64,000 bases of DNA, taken from Leptasterias polaris (taxonomy: Eukaryota; Echinodermata; Asteroidea; Forcipulatida; Asteriidae). The number at the start of each line of letters is the position of its first letter. The stretch's first letter is position 1. Positions 32,937 to 42,800 of the stretch are shown piece after piece. The DNA is taken from positions 372,001 to 436,000 of the forward strand of contig JAZGTN010000171.1 of the NCBI GenBank assembly GCA_037783415.1, written 5' to 3'. The notes under the pieces were generated by a model. That model had not been told where the DNA came from. It did not search any database and saw only the letters and a program-made list of their open reading frames with translations. The position numbers and the translations under genes were made by a program.

Positions 32937-32953
32937 TGGTGGAGAATCCGGGT
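32937..32953 (+). promoter_or_regulatory. Putative gypsy primer-binding site
   Basis: After the LTR and a T run, tggtggagaatccgggt starts with TGG, as expected for pairing with a tRNA CCA end. I could not assign the tRNA. Confidence 0.4.
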
Positions 32954-33123
32954 AGGAAAAATTTTCTTTTAGAATTTAGCCAACTGTTTTTTTTCTTTAT
33001 TCATTTGGGACAGAGAGTTTTTGTTTTGTTCCCTAAATAATTTTTTACTATTTCAAAAAAAACAAAAAAACAAAAAAACGAAAAACCAACACAGTGCTTT
33101 AAGTTGAGAGACGTTTGCAGTAC

Positions 33124-34356
33124 ATGATGGCGGAAACCCCTAGTCCAGCCAACCTAACCTTCCATGGGCAAAGTACACCATTTCTGCCACAGCCAACCAT
33201 CATGACAGCGATGCAGGGTACAACACAAAGCCCTCACCACCAGGCAATTCCATCTGGCGCCCAACACAACCTCCACCAGTCTACATCTAATCCCTTCATA
33301 GGCCCCATTCACATGGCAGATTTTGACCCCCTGTCCAGGTCAACCCTCAGCCATCAGACACCAGGGACTTACACTGCTCACCAGTTAAAAGACGTACCCA
33401 CATTTAGTGGTTCTTCTTCGAAGAAACATGGTCTCAGGGTAGAAGACTGGGCCCGCGACATGAGGTTCCTTCTCGAAGTAAAGGGTTCTCAGTCGGAGGG
33501 AGTCAAGTTCCAAGAAGTCGTTAGACACACGAAAGCTGATGCTCGTGATGTGGTACTAAACCTAGAGAGCCGGGGGACCACCACCGCGGAGGAGGCCATA
33601 TCCGAACTCATTGAGGAATTCGGAGATGGAAGTGCTGCGTCCACCCCCATAGCGACGTTTTTCTCAAGGCGGCAGCGATCAGAGGAGACCGCTATTCAAT
33701 ATGCCATCGCTCTTGAGACCCTGCTCAGAAAGGTGGAAGAAATCCAGAGGCGGCAAGGGAGGCAAAGTTCCCTCGGCGAGGATCGTGATGTGCTACTGAC
33801 CACCCAATTTATGTCCGGTCTTCGTGACAGCATAGTCCGCCAACGCCTTGCGCCCATGCAGCCTCGTTGCATGAGTTTCAAGACACTCAGGAAGGAGTTG
33901 AGGGTGATAAATGAAGAATTTGCACTGATACGTGATTCCAGGCACTACCACTACGTCCATCAACAGACCACAGAGGGTGATGGCTCATCACTCCTACCCA
34001 AACAGATGTCGAAAAATCAACCAGAGGTGAAGGTGGCCCAATCCCATAATATCATCCCAGATGTCAGCAAGCAGTTGGAGGACCTGACGAGTATGATGAT
34101 GAAGCACATGTCCAAATTAGACCGAGTCGTAGATGGCCAAAATTCTCTGGGTCAACGTGTCCGCCAGATCGAGAGCTTCCTCAGTCAAGGACCCCCCATG
34201 CAGACCAATATGAGTCCATCCCGCCGTAGCCCTGCCAATAGACAAGACCAGCGATGTTACAACTGCAGTGAGGTTGGCCACTTTGCTCGACAGTGTCCGA
34301 GACAACAGACCAACTTCCCCAAAACCCAAGATAGACAGCAGATGCCTTTAAACTAG
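33124..34356 (+). CDS. Gypsy gag
   Basis: ATG 33124 (a second ATG follows at once) opens a Gag of about 410 residues. It has a Pro/Thr/Gln-rich N-terminus, a capsid-like helical region (DWARDMRFLLEVKGSQSEG; LRDSIVRQRLAPMQPRCMSF), a probable coiled coil near the C-terminus (VSKQLEDLTSMMMKHMSKLD), and one CCHC zinc knuckle CYNCSEVGHFARQC close to residue 380. Gag packages element RNA into particles. The ORF stops with TAG at 34354-34356, preceded directly by tta aac, part of a slippery heptamer. The protease frame is -1 relative to gag and open across the stop. Confidence 0.9.
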   Translation: MMAETPSPANLTFHGQSTPFLPQPTIMTAMQGTTQSPHHQAIPSGAQHNLHQSTSNPFIGPIHMADFDPLSRSTLSHQTPGTYTAHQLKDVPTFSGSSSKKHGLRVEDWARDMRFLLEVKGSQSEGVKFQEVVRHTKADARDVVLNLESRGTTTAEEAISELIEEFGDGSAASTPIATFFSRRQRSEETAIQYAIALETLLRKVEEIQRRQGRQSSLGEDRDVLLTTQFMSGLRDSIVRQRLAPMQPRCMSFKTLRKELRVINEEFALIRDSRHYHYVHQQTTEGDGSSLLPKQMSKNQPEVKVAQSHNIIPDVSKQLEDLTSMMMKHMSKLDRVVDGQNSLGQRVRQIESFLSQGPPMQTNMSPSRRSPANRQDQRCYNCSEVGHFARQCPRQQTNFPKTQDRQQMPLN

Positions 34357-34388
34357 CGAAACCTGCTGATGATGGGCAATTGGCAGGT
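34347..34388 (+). promoter_or_regulatory. Candidate -1 ribosomal frameshift signal (gag-pro)
   Basis: The heptamer T TTA AAC at 34347-34353 is in the gag frame as X XXY YYZ and ends one codon before the gag TAG. After a 7-nt spacer, 34361-34370 pairs with 34379-34388 (acctgctgat with attggcaggt): 10 bp including two G-U pairs, and an 8-nt loop. The -1 frame is open from the heptamer through the protease ORF to 35240. Heptamer, spacer and hairpin fit the known retroviral pattern. Use in cells is inferred. Confidence 0.8.
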
Positions 34389-35240
34389 ACCACTAGTAAG
34401 GAGAGCCCTACAAAAGAAAATACACGTTTGAGTGAGTCAAAGATAATCTTTCTTCAAAATAGTTCAGGATGTCAGACAGATGAAGAGCAACTGGTGGGAC
34501 CAGTTAGTACCACAGACGTAGTCGTCTCAGGGAGGAGTTGTCAGGCTCTGCTTGACACTGGTTCTCAGGTAACTACCATTACAGACGAATTCATCTCGAG
34601 TCATCCTGTACTTAAACGACAAGCTTTGAAGAAGACCGACATCATCATCAAGGGCGCTGGCGGCCAGAATGTCCTCCATCGGGGGTATATCCTCCTCAAT
34701 ATTGATGCCATTGGTGAGAAGATCAAAAACATCCCTGCGTTGGTAGTTCCGATGACCAAGTTCAGACGGTCAACACCTCTCCTTCTTGGGACGAATGTGA
34801 TTCTAGCAGTACGGGACGTCCTACACAGTAAATATGGCCGAGGTTTCATGACAAGAGCCCACAAGTCTGCCAACTGGTATTCAGCATTCCAGTGCATAAA
34901 TACAGACAGCATAGACATCGCTCGCACCAATGGAGAGATTGGTCAGCTTCGCTATGCAGGACGACGTTCACTTGAAGTACAGCCTGGAGCAGAAGTAGTC
35001 ATTACAGCCAAAGCTCCAAAAGCTACTAAAGGCCGGTGCATCACAGCACTGGTGGAGGGCAAGAGCAACAATAGTCTAGCTGTTGGGCAGATGTTGGTAG
35101 AAGTCCGAGACTGTAAAGTGCCTATTCGGCTGTGCAACTTGTCTCATCAGACGGTGACTGTTAGAAGGAATGCAGTTGTGGCATGGCTGTCCTGTATCCA
35201 AGTTGTTCACCCACGCCAGATCCGGAGACTGCAGGTATAG
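34357..35240 (+). CDS. Gypsy protease domain
   Basis: Open in the -1 frame relative to gag. Retropepsin active-site motif LLDTGSQVTTI lies near 34552-34584, and ILLNIDAIGEK and PLLLGTNVILAV further on give the usual aspartic-protease framework. It matures Gag and Pol. Unlike the related element at 56.3 kb, where protease and reverse transcriptase share a frame, this ORF ends with TAG at 35238-35240 and the polymerase frame is again -1 (overlap 35165-35240). No canonical slippery heptamer is evident in that overlap, so the break may be a mutation or use another mechanism. Confidence 0.8.
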
Positions 35241-37654
35241 TGTCTTTTCAACAAACAGCTTCGGATGAAAACCCCTTGCCAGACATCGATATTGCTGATC
35301 TGACTCCCTCAGTAAGGATCGCTATTGAAGATGTCCTCAGACAAAATGCTGATGTTTTCTCCAAAGATTTGCTCGATATTGGCATGACCTCGACAGTTGG
35401 TCACGAAATCCCCTTGAGTGACCCAACTCCCTTCCGTATCCCGTATAGACGCATTGCACCAGCAGAGTTCCAAGAGGTCCGTAAACACATAGAAGATCTT
35501 GCGAGGACCAAAGTCATCAAGCCGAGTCAGAGCCCTTTTGCTTCACCAGTAGTAATTGTTCGGAAGAAAGATGGCAGTATCAGGCTTTGCGTTGACTATC
35601 GCAAACTAAACTCCAGAACTGTTCGTGATGCATACCCACTACCACGGATCGAAGAAGCTTTGGATGCCTTAGGGAAAGCCAAGTATTTTACTTGCTTGGA
35701 TCTGACTTCTGGCTATCTTCAAGTTCGAGTGGCAGAGAAGGACCAGCCCAAGACAGCTTTTACAACACCTATGGGGCTGTTTGAATTCACCAGAATGCCT
35801 TTTGGTCTCGTCAATGCACCAGCCACATTCCAGCGCCTGATGTCCACCGTGTTTAGCGACATGAACTTTGAAAGTGTTCTTCTTTATCTTGATGACATCG
35901 TCATCTACAGCTCAACTGTTGAAGAGCATATCTCCCGTCTTGCAGAGGTATTTCAAAGGCTGAGACGTCACAACCTTAAGCTCAAACCGTCAAAGTGTCA
36001 CTTCCTCAAGAGCAGTGTGCAATATCTCGGACACATTGTTTCTGCAGAAGGGATTACTACTAACCCTGAGAAGGTTGCAGCGGTAGAAGACTGGCCGACT
36101 CCAAAAAGTAAGAAGGATGTCCGAAGCTTTCTTGGTATAACGGGCTACTATAGGAAATTCATCCACAACTACGCCAAGATAGCCAACCCTCTCTTCAAAT
36201 TAATTGGAGGAAAGCGAGGTAACAAAGACCCCCCATTCATCTGGAGCGCCGAATGTGAAACAGCATTTCGATCCCTAATTTCAAAGTTGACGTCTACTCC
36301 AGTATTGGCATACGCAGACTACACGCTTCCATTTGTAGTGCAGACTGATGCATCTCTAGAGGGTCTAGGTGCGGTGCTGACCCAACAACAAGACGGAAAG
36401 GAACGAGTAATCGCATATGCTAGCAGGACTCTTTCTTCAGCAGAGAAAAAGTATCCGGCACACAAGCTAGAATTCAGAGCATTACACTGGGCGCTGACTA
36501 TCAAATTTCGAGACTACTTGTATGGCCACAAGGTCACTGCCGCTACCGACAACAACCCCTTAACCTATGTGTTGAAAAAGGCTAAGCTCGATGCACATGG
36601 TCAACGATGGGTGAGTGATCTAGCTATGTTTGATCTTGACATTGTGTATCGTCCCGGCAAAGTCAACGCCAATGCTGATGCATTGTCCAGAATCACGAGG
36701 AAAGAGGTCGCAGAGGTACTTGTCAGAGCAGAGAATAAAAGTGCAGAATATAAAGGCAACGACACAAGTGAAGTGGCCGAACACAATGTCCAGCTTGCGG
36801 AGGCAAGTTCTTCTTCCGAACCAGATCAGGTTACGACGGCTAGCAGTTTGACCAGTGTTGAGGAACAACCAAGGGGTGATGATACAGACAGTGAAGAGCA
36901 GCAGAGCCAAACCAATGTTTTAAGCAGTGGTGACGACATCCCACATGATGTTGTTGGTACCAGTTGTTCGCAAGGCTCCAGTTTCCATACAGCTCAGACT
37001 AATGATCCAGTGATAAGCAGAGTCTTGGAGTTAAAGACAACGTCTCCGTCAAAGCCAAGTAGAAGAGAGATGTCTCATGAGCCTAAGCTAGTCCGGCGGC
37101 TATTGCGTGCCTGGGATAAACTTCAAGTGGTGACAGGTCTCCTATTCTACCTCAAAGAAGGTGAAAGTGGAGCAAGACATATCCTCGTTCTTCCTCGTGC
37201 TATGAGACATCAAGTCTTGAACTATCTTCATGATACCATGGGTCACCTTGGTTTCAGTAAAACCCTACAGCTGGTGAAGGAGCGGTACTTCTGGCCAGGT
37301 ATGCACACCGAAGTCAAGCGATACATCGAGAAATGTAAGCGGTGTACTCTTCGTAAGCTGCCCGTTGGGAAGAGGTGTGCTGGTTTGCAGAGCATTCGTA
37401 CTACACGCCCGCTAGAACTAGTCTGCATAGACTTCCTTAGCCTAGAGAAGTCTAAGGGAGGATACGAGAATATCCTTGTTGTAACAGACCACTTTACGCG
37501 GTACGCCCAAGCATATCCGTCCCACGACCAGAAGGCAACAACGGTGGCCAAGATTCTGTGGCAAAAGTTCATCGTTCACTATGGCATCCCAGAAAGGATA
37601 CATTCGGACCAAGGGAATCATCAAAGAGCTGTGCAGATTGATGGGTATCACTAA
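35183..37654 (+). CDS. Gypsy reverse transcriptase, RNase H and integrase N-terminal part
   Basis: In order: RT with LCVDYRKLNSRTVRDAYPLP, RMPFGLVNAPATFQRL and catalytic YLDD at 35885-35896; RNase H of the Ty3 type (FVVQTDASLEGLGAVLTQQQ; ATDNNPLTYVLKKAKLDAHG); integrase zinc-binding H-H-C-C (MGHLGFSKTLQLVKERYFW; CKRCTLRK) and the core first Asp in CIDFL and second Asp in HSDQG at 37607. Directly after that Asp, about 17 bp present in the relative at 59.66 kb are missing, the frame shifts, and the ORF ends at 37654. The ATG at 35183 is the first in frame; whether it is used is unknown. Confidence 0.9.
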   Translation: MAVLYPSCSPTPDPETAGIVSFQQTASDENPLPDIDIADLTPSVRIAIEDVLRQNADVFSKDLLDIGMTSTVGHEIPLSDPTPFRIPYRRIAPAEFQEVRKHIEDLARTKVIKPSQSPFASPVVIVRKKDGSIRLCVDYRKLNSRTVRDAYPLPRIEEALDALGKAKYFTCLDLTSGYLQVRVAEKDQPKTAFTTPMGLFEFTRMPFGLVNAPATFQRLMSTVFSDMNFESVLLYLDDIVIYSSTVEEHISRLAEVFQRLRRHNLKLKPSKCHFLKSSVQYLGHIVSAEGITTNPEKVAAVEDWPTPKSKKDVRSFLGITGYYRKFIHNYAKIANPLFKLIGGKRGNKDPPFIWSAECETAFRSLISKLTSTPVLAYADYTLPFVVQTDASLEGLGAVLTQQQDGKERVIAYASRTLSSAEKKYPAHKLEFRALHWALTIKFRDYLYGHKVTAATDNNPLTYVLKKAKLDAHGQRWVSDLAMFDLDIVYRPGKVNANADALSRITRKEVAEVLVRAENKSAEYKGNDTSEVAEHNVQLAEASSSSEPDQVTTASSLTSVEEQPRGDDTDSEEQQSQTNVLSSGDDIPHDVVGTSCSQGSSFHTAQTNDPVISRVLELKTTSPSKPSRREMSHEPKLVRRLLRAWDKLQVVTGLLFYLKEGESGARHILVLPRAMRHQVLNYLHDTMGHLGFSKTLQLVKERYFWPGMHTEVKRYIEKCKRCTLRKLPVGKRCAGLQSIRTTRPLELVCIDFLSLEKSKGGYENILVVTDHFTRYAQAYPSHDQKATTVAKILWQKFIVHYGIPERIHSDQGNHQRAVQIDGYH

Positions 37655-38558
37655 GAGCCGGACGACCCCGTATCATCCGCAAGGTAATGGCATGACGGAG
37701 CGTTTCAACCGCACACTACTCTCAATGTTCGGTACTTTAGAGCCAGACCAGAAGGTGAATTGGGCCATGTATGCAGAAACGATGACCCACGCATACAACT
37801 CGACGAAGCATGAATCCACAGGTTATTCCCCCTTCTTCATGATGTTCCTACGAGAGCCTAAACTACCCGTTGACCTTCTGTTCCAGCCACAGAGAAGTCC
37901 CGAAGAGCGTGACAAGAGGAATGCCAAATCTCCTTCAGAATATGTGAGAAGTCTACGACGACATATGCGCACAGCATACCACGAGGCAAGTGCAGCTGCA
38001 GACAGGGCCAGACAGAAACAAAAGACTGCATATGATCAGAAGGTACGTGAAGTTGTCCTTAAGCCAGGTGATCACGTATTAGTTCAGAACAAGACGCCCC
38101 GTGGAAAGTACAAACTTAAGGATAACTGGGAGGAATGGCCACATGTGATAGTACGGAAGCTACCCGCCTTTCCTGCCTATGTCGTACGCCGTACCGGCTC
38201 AACGAAGATGAGAACACTACACAGGAACATGCTGACACCTTGCCCCTTTGACGTACCCCCTTCATCCGCATCTGATGCGAGTGATGAAGCTCAACAGGTC
38301 CCCCCAGATGATCCTTTGGCAACACATTCCAGTACTGATGAAGATGCATTCTCGGACAACTACCACCACGACAGAACATCCCAAGACGCATATCTGCAAA
38401 CTACGGAAACAGAAACCGAAAGCCACATCTCTACATCTGATGATGACGCTGATTCGAGCCACGAGGATGATGCCTGTGATGAAGAGGAGATGCAGTCCTT
38501 TCGTCCTCAAAGACGCATCAAACCTCCGAATCGTTTTGGACTCTGGAACTATAACTAG
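37617..38558 (+). pseudogene. Gypsy integrase C-terminal part, out of frame
   Basis: Continues the integrase in the +1 frame relative to the preceding ORF: KELCRLMGITKSRTTPYHPQ, then GNGMTERFNRTLL with the catalytic Glu, then YSPFFMMFLREPKLPVDLLF and a C-terminal SH3-like/GPY-type segment (KPGDHVLVQNKTPRGKYKLK). The tail is acidic and Ser/Asp-rich. The break removes residues just after the second catalytic Asp. The ORF stops at 38556-38558, 157 bp before the 3' LTR. Confidence 0.85.
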
Positions 38559-38715
38559 ATTGTGGTTTAACATGCAAATTTTAGTTTGTTTTCCGAACAC
38601 TCGGGTACTTGACACATCACTGGCTGTTGTTTCCGAGGTGGCGTTATTCTTTGAGCAGTACTACAGTTAAGTTGAAGTATTGTTGAGGACAACAATAGGT
38701 TTAAGCAGTGGTGAG

Positions 38716-39453
38716 TGTAAGGGAGTGAAATTCCACTATCTTATTATAGTGTGAGTTCCCCCTTGGAGAATTAATGTTTTTTATTTTCTTGCCAAATGAT
38801 CCTAGGAGTGGCACCCCCGTGTCTAGTACCCAAAGTTCACTGTATATATTTTAGTTTATTTTATTAGAGCACCAGATTTCTGTGTCTAGTACCCAAAGTC
38901 CACTGTACATATTTTAGTAAATTTTATAAAAGCACCAGACCATTTTCTCTGGGCTCCATGTGCTTGGCAGTGGCCATGTGCTTGGCTAGTCAGTGAGCAG
39001 GTGAGCTGCGAACAACACATATACTGGACAACTGCTCTCTCCCTTTCCAATACCGCTCAATCGTTCTGGTAGAAGTTTGATTGTCTGTAGATTGTATTTC
39101 ACTTTAGTGCTGTGTTGGTTTTCGTTAGGCGATTTTATTTTTTTAAAGAAGACATTCTCTCAGCAATTGTTTTGTTTAAAACCTTTTTTTTTTTTTTTTT
39201 ACATTTTTAAAGTTTGTTATTTTTTTTATCTGGATCTCATCAGAAAGTTGTTTGAGAAATTAAATCAGTCACTTTGTCTTTGGAGGTAAATCAATTTTCT
39301 TTCTCTGTCCCAATTTGTTTAAGAATAGCTCGCGACCTTTTCCTAACGATCCTGGGTGTTCTTATTTTTTTTTTTGCAAGCGAGTTCCCCAACAGTAAGC
39401 GTTTTTCTTATTTACTATTCATTTATTCAACTGTGCCATTTTTCCAGGTTACA
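38716..39453 (+). repeat. Gypsy 3' LTR
   Basis: 738 bp, nearly identical to the 5' LTR; differences seen include gtggccatg/gtggtcatg, aaattttat/aaatgttat and one A/T in a T run. No strong polypurine tract was seen immediately upstream. Confidence 0.9.
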
Positions 39454-39457
39454 CATG

Positions 39458-39840
39458 TATTGAGTGAAGTGAGTGTTAGTTGTTTACGTTTTTCTACTAA
39501 ACAACAAATTGCGTAGTATTACTTGCGTCTGCGGGCTCCGGCCACCACCTCACTTTGCGCTCTCGTTTAAATTCAGTGCGATAAATTCTGTAATAAATAG
39601 TGCGTTTACCTACCTTTCATGTAGAAAGCTCATTGACAATCACACTCACTTTACGTCAGCAGTCGTGTGTAATTCTGTCACTTTATATTGTGCAAGTGTT
39701 TTTTCTATATTTGAAACATGTTGCTTGATGTTGTTGATACACATTATAATACTTTTCAAAGGTAGATTTTTTCCCACCTCAAATTGTATTTCTATGATAT
39801 TACATTTTCATTTGATCACTCGTAACCAAACCCATTCACT
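39458..39840 (+). other. BEL leader, right part
   Basis: Non-coding leader of the BEL element between the gypsy 3' target duplication and the gag ATG. Nothing further recognised. Confidence 0.5.
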
Positions 39841-42800
39841 ATGTCAGACACCGAGCATGATGACACACCTGTTGAGGAAACCTCCGACCTGCCATCGGAG
39901 CCATTGCGCACTGGTGCCCGTCAGATAAAACAGACCGAAAAGGGCATGCAATGGCAGATCCACCAGCGCCTACAGGAATTCCGATCTGCTGTCTCAGCAT
40001 GGCACAAATCAGCTGCTGAATCTGAAGAACAGATCTCTGATCTGCTTGAGGGTTTCGTGTTGAAGCAGGGACACGACAATCTTAAAAGCTGCATGGCACA
40101 GATATGCGAGAGCTACAACAGACTGGACCGATTTTTGTCTTTGGATAACAGAGGAGGAGAACTTTACGAAAAATTTGAGAAGGTGGAAGAGGAACACCAC
40201 AGACTTACGAAAATGATTTGCCAGAAAATCCTTGAAGGTGAAATCGACAAAGATGAAGTCAATTCTCAGCGCTCCTCCGTCCAATCTCATCGTTCCATGA
40301 AATCCCATCATTCCATGAAATCACAGCGCTCCATACAATCCAACATTTCACAGAAATCTACAAGCTCTACTTCTACCCAGAGAGCAGCCAAAGCAGCCAA
40401 GGCAGCGTCCTTAAAGGCAAAACTTCATTATGCAGATATTTAAGCTAAAACGAGTGCAGAGCTTGAAATGAAAAGGGCAGAACTTGAGAAGATTCAGACC
40501 ATGAAAAAACTGCATGCAACTGAAACAGAACTGAGCCTTTTGGATGAACCCCAGCGAGAAGAAAAGCAGATTAATTCACACATTGTTATGAATCCAGTAG
40601 CGGCTGCTTTTGCTCCCAAGATAACTGCTCCTCCAGCTGTGGCCGACCTTCCAGCCGACATCACACAACGCACGCCAAGCCCCCCACCGAATGTGACAGC
40701 AGCATCCCACAACTCGAAAGAACCTTCAGAACAGACGAGTATTGAAAGACCAGAGCAAGGATTGCTGAATTTAGCAAAAACCTTTGCGGACCAACTCAAT
40801 ATTGGCCGCTTGCCACCGCCTGAACCCGGGATATTCTGCGGTGACCCCTTGAAATTTCCCACCTGGAAGAGTGCTTTCAAAACCCTAATAGAGCAACGAG
40901 GCGTGCCTAAGTCCGAGAGGCTGTACTACCTGAAGAAATACATCGGTGGTTCAGTAAATGAAGCAATTGATGGCTACTTTTTTCTGGCTACAGACGAGGC
41001 CTTTGACAAAGCCAAGGAACTGTTGGAAAAAAGATATGGAGACCCCTTTGTCGTAGCCAACGCCTTTTGAGAAAGACTTGACGAATGGCCCAAAATTCCC
41101 CCTCGAGACGGTGTAGCACTGCGAAACTTTGCGGACTTTGCAAGACAATGTCTATCTGCGATGGAATCCATTGGACATATGGATGCTCTAAACGACGACA
41201 GAGAGGGCAGGAAAGTGCTAGCCAAACTCCCTGACTGGCTAATCAACAGGTGGGCCCGGAAAGCAGCGGAGTATAGAGAAAAGGAGAAGATGTATCCACC
41301 ATTCCGGGTGTTTGTAACTTACATCGAGAAGGAAGCTCACATCGCATGTGATCCTGTCACATCACTCCAAGGTCTCAGAGACACCGATAGGCCCAAGTCT
41401 GGCACTAACGACAAGAGACGAAACACAGGAGCAGGTGCCTTCTCCACGGGAACCACGACAGAGAAGCCAAAGAAACAGAACACTTGTCCCATGTGTAACA
41501 AAGACAACCATTGCTTAGATGACTGCAGGAAGTTCCTTGCCATGCCATTGCCCGAGAGAAAGGAGTTCGCCTTCAAGAACGGCTTGTGCTTCGGTTGTCT
41601 AGGAAAGCGACACAGATCCAGAGATTGCCGTCAGAGGCAGACATGCAAAACATGCTCGAAATCCCATCCAACCTCTTTTCATGGAGATGTGCGGCAACCA
41701 TTAAAGGCTGTGCCCGTGCCGAACTCGATGACGACGAGCAAACCTCAAGCCGAAACACCGAAACCTACCATGACACACACTGGAATCAGCCACCTGAGCA
41801 GCACAGACAATGGCCGCAAGAGTTCGATGATTGTCCCAGTGTGGGTTTCCCACAAGGATAAGCCGAAAATGGAGCAGTTGGTCTACGCTTTACTCGACAC
41901 GCAGTCAGACACAACGTTTATCTTGGAGAAAACCTGCGACACACTTGAACTAGACGGTCCTAAAGTTAACCTGCTACTGTCTACTTTGTTTTCAAAGGAT
42001 CAGCCCGTCACCAGTCGAAAAATCAATGGACTGATGGTTCGCGGTCATGACAGCCAGTTGAGAATCCCACTGCCAGCTGCCTTTTCAAGAGAAATAATGC
42101 CAGCCAACAGGTCCCACATCCCAACAGCTGACATGGCGAAGCGATGGCCACATTTGGAATGCATTGCCGATAGGTTGATGCCTTTGACAGACTGCGACGT
42201 GGGAATCCTCATTGGGTACAATTGCTCCAGAGCACTCGCACCCCGCGAAGTGATCCCCCCGACAGATGACGAACCCTACGGACAACAAACAGATCTTGGC
42301 TGGGGCATTGTAGGAATCGTCAGCACTGATTGCGATGAAGATGGAATTGACCCAGTTGGTGTCAGCCATCGAATTTTGACCTGCAAAGTTCCCCCTTCTC
42401 TCTGCAACGGGAAATCTAATGACCAGGTACTCTTCTCCTTTCGGCACAAGGTCAAAGAAGTCACTCCGGTTGAGTTCTCCAGGATGATGGAAATGGATTT
42501 TCCTGAACGAAGGCCCAGCGATGCAAGCCTTTCCCAAGACGACATCCACTTTCTCAACAAAATAAACGATGGCATCCATCAGCGACAAGATGGGTGCTAT
42601 GAAATGCCTCTGCCTTTCAGAGGATCAACGCCCAACCTTCCAAACAACAGGTTTATGGCCATGCGACGCTTGGAACAACTTAAGAATCGAATGAAGAAAG
42701 ATTCTAAGTATCATCACGACTACACAACATTTGTTGATGGCATTCTCACGAAGAAACATGCTGAACGGGTCCCCGAATGTGAAGTTAAGCGAGATACTGG

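Larger units (their letters stand above)
32191..39453 (+). mobile_element. Young Ty3/gypsy element nested in BEL
   Basis: A 7263-bp element with 738-bp LTRs (32191-32928 and 38716-39453) that differ at only a few positions, and a 4-bp target duplication catg at 32187-32190 and 39454-39457. The gene order gag, protease, reverse transcriptase, RNase H, integrase is that of Ty3/gypsy. Near-identical LTRs indicate recent insertion. It is nevertheless defective in integrase (about 17 bp missing at 37613), so mobilisation would have needed proteins from other copies or the damage occurred after insertion. Confidence 0.9.

Noticed and set aside
32552..33040. Phe-rich membrane-like ORFs
   Set aside because: They lie in the gypsy LTR T runs and are repeated at 39077-39516 in the other LTR.
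36620..36910. Antisense ORFs across gypsy and BEL pol
   Set aside because: They are shadows of the strongly coding + strand frames.
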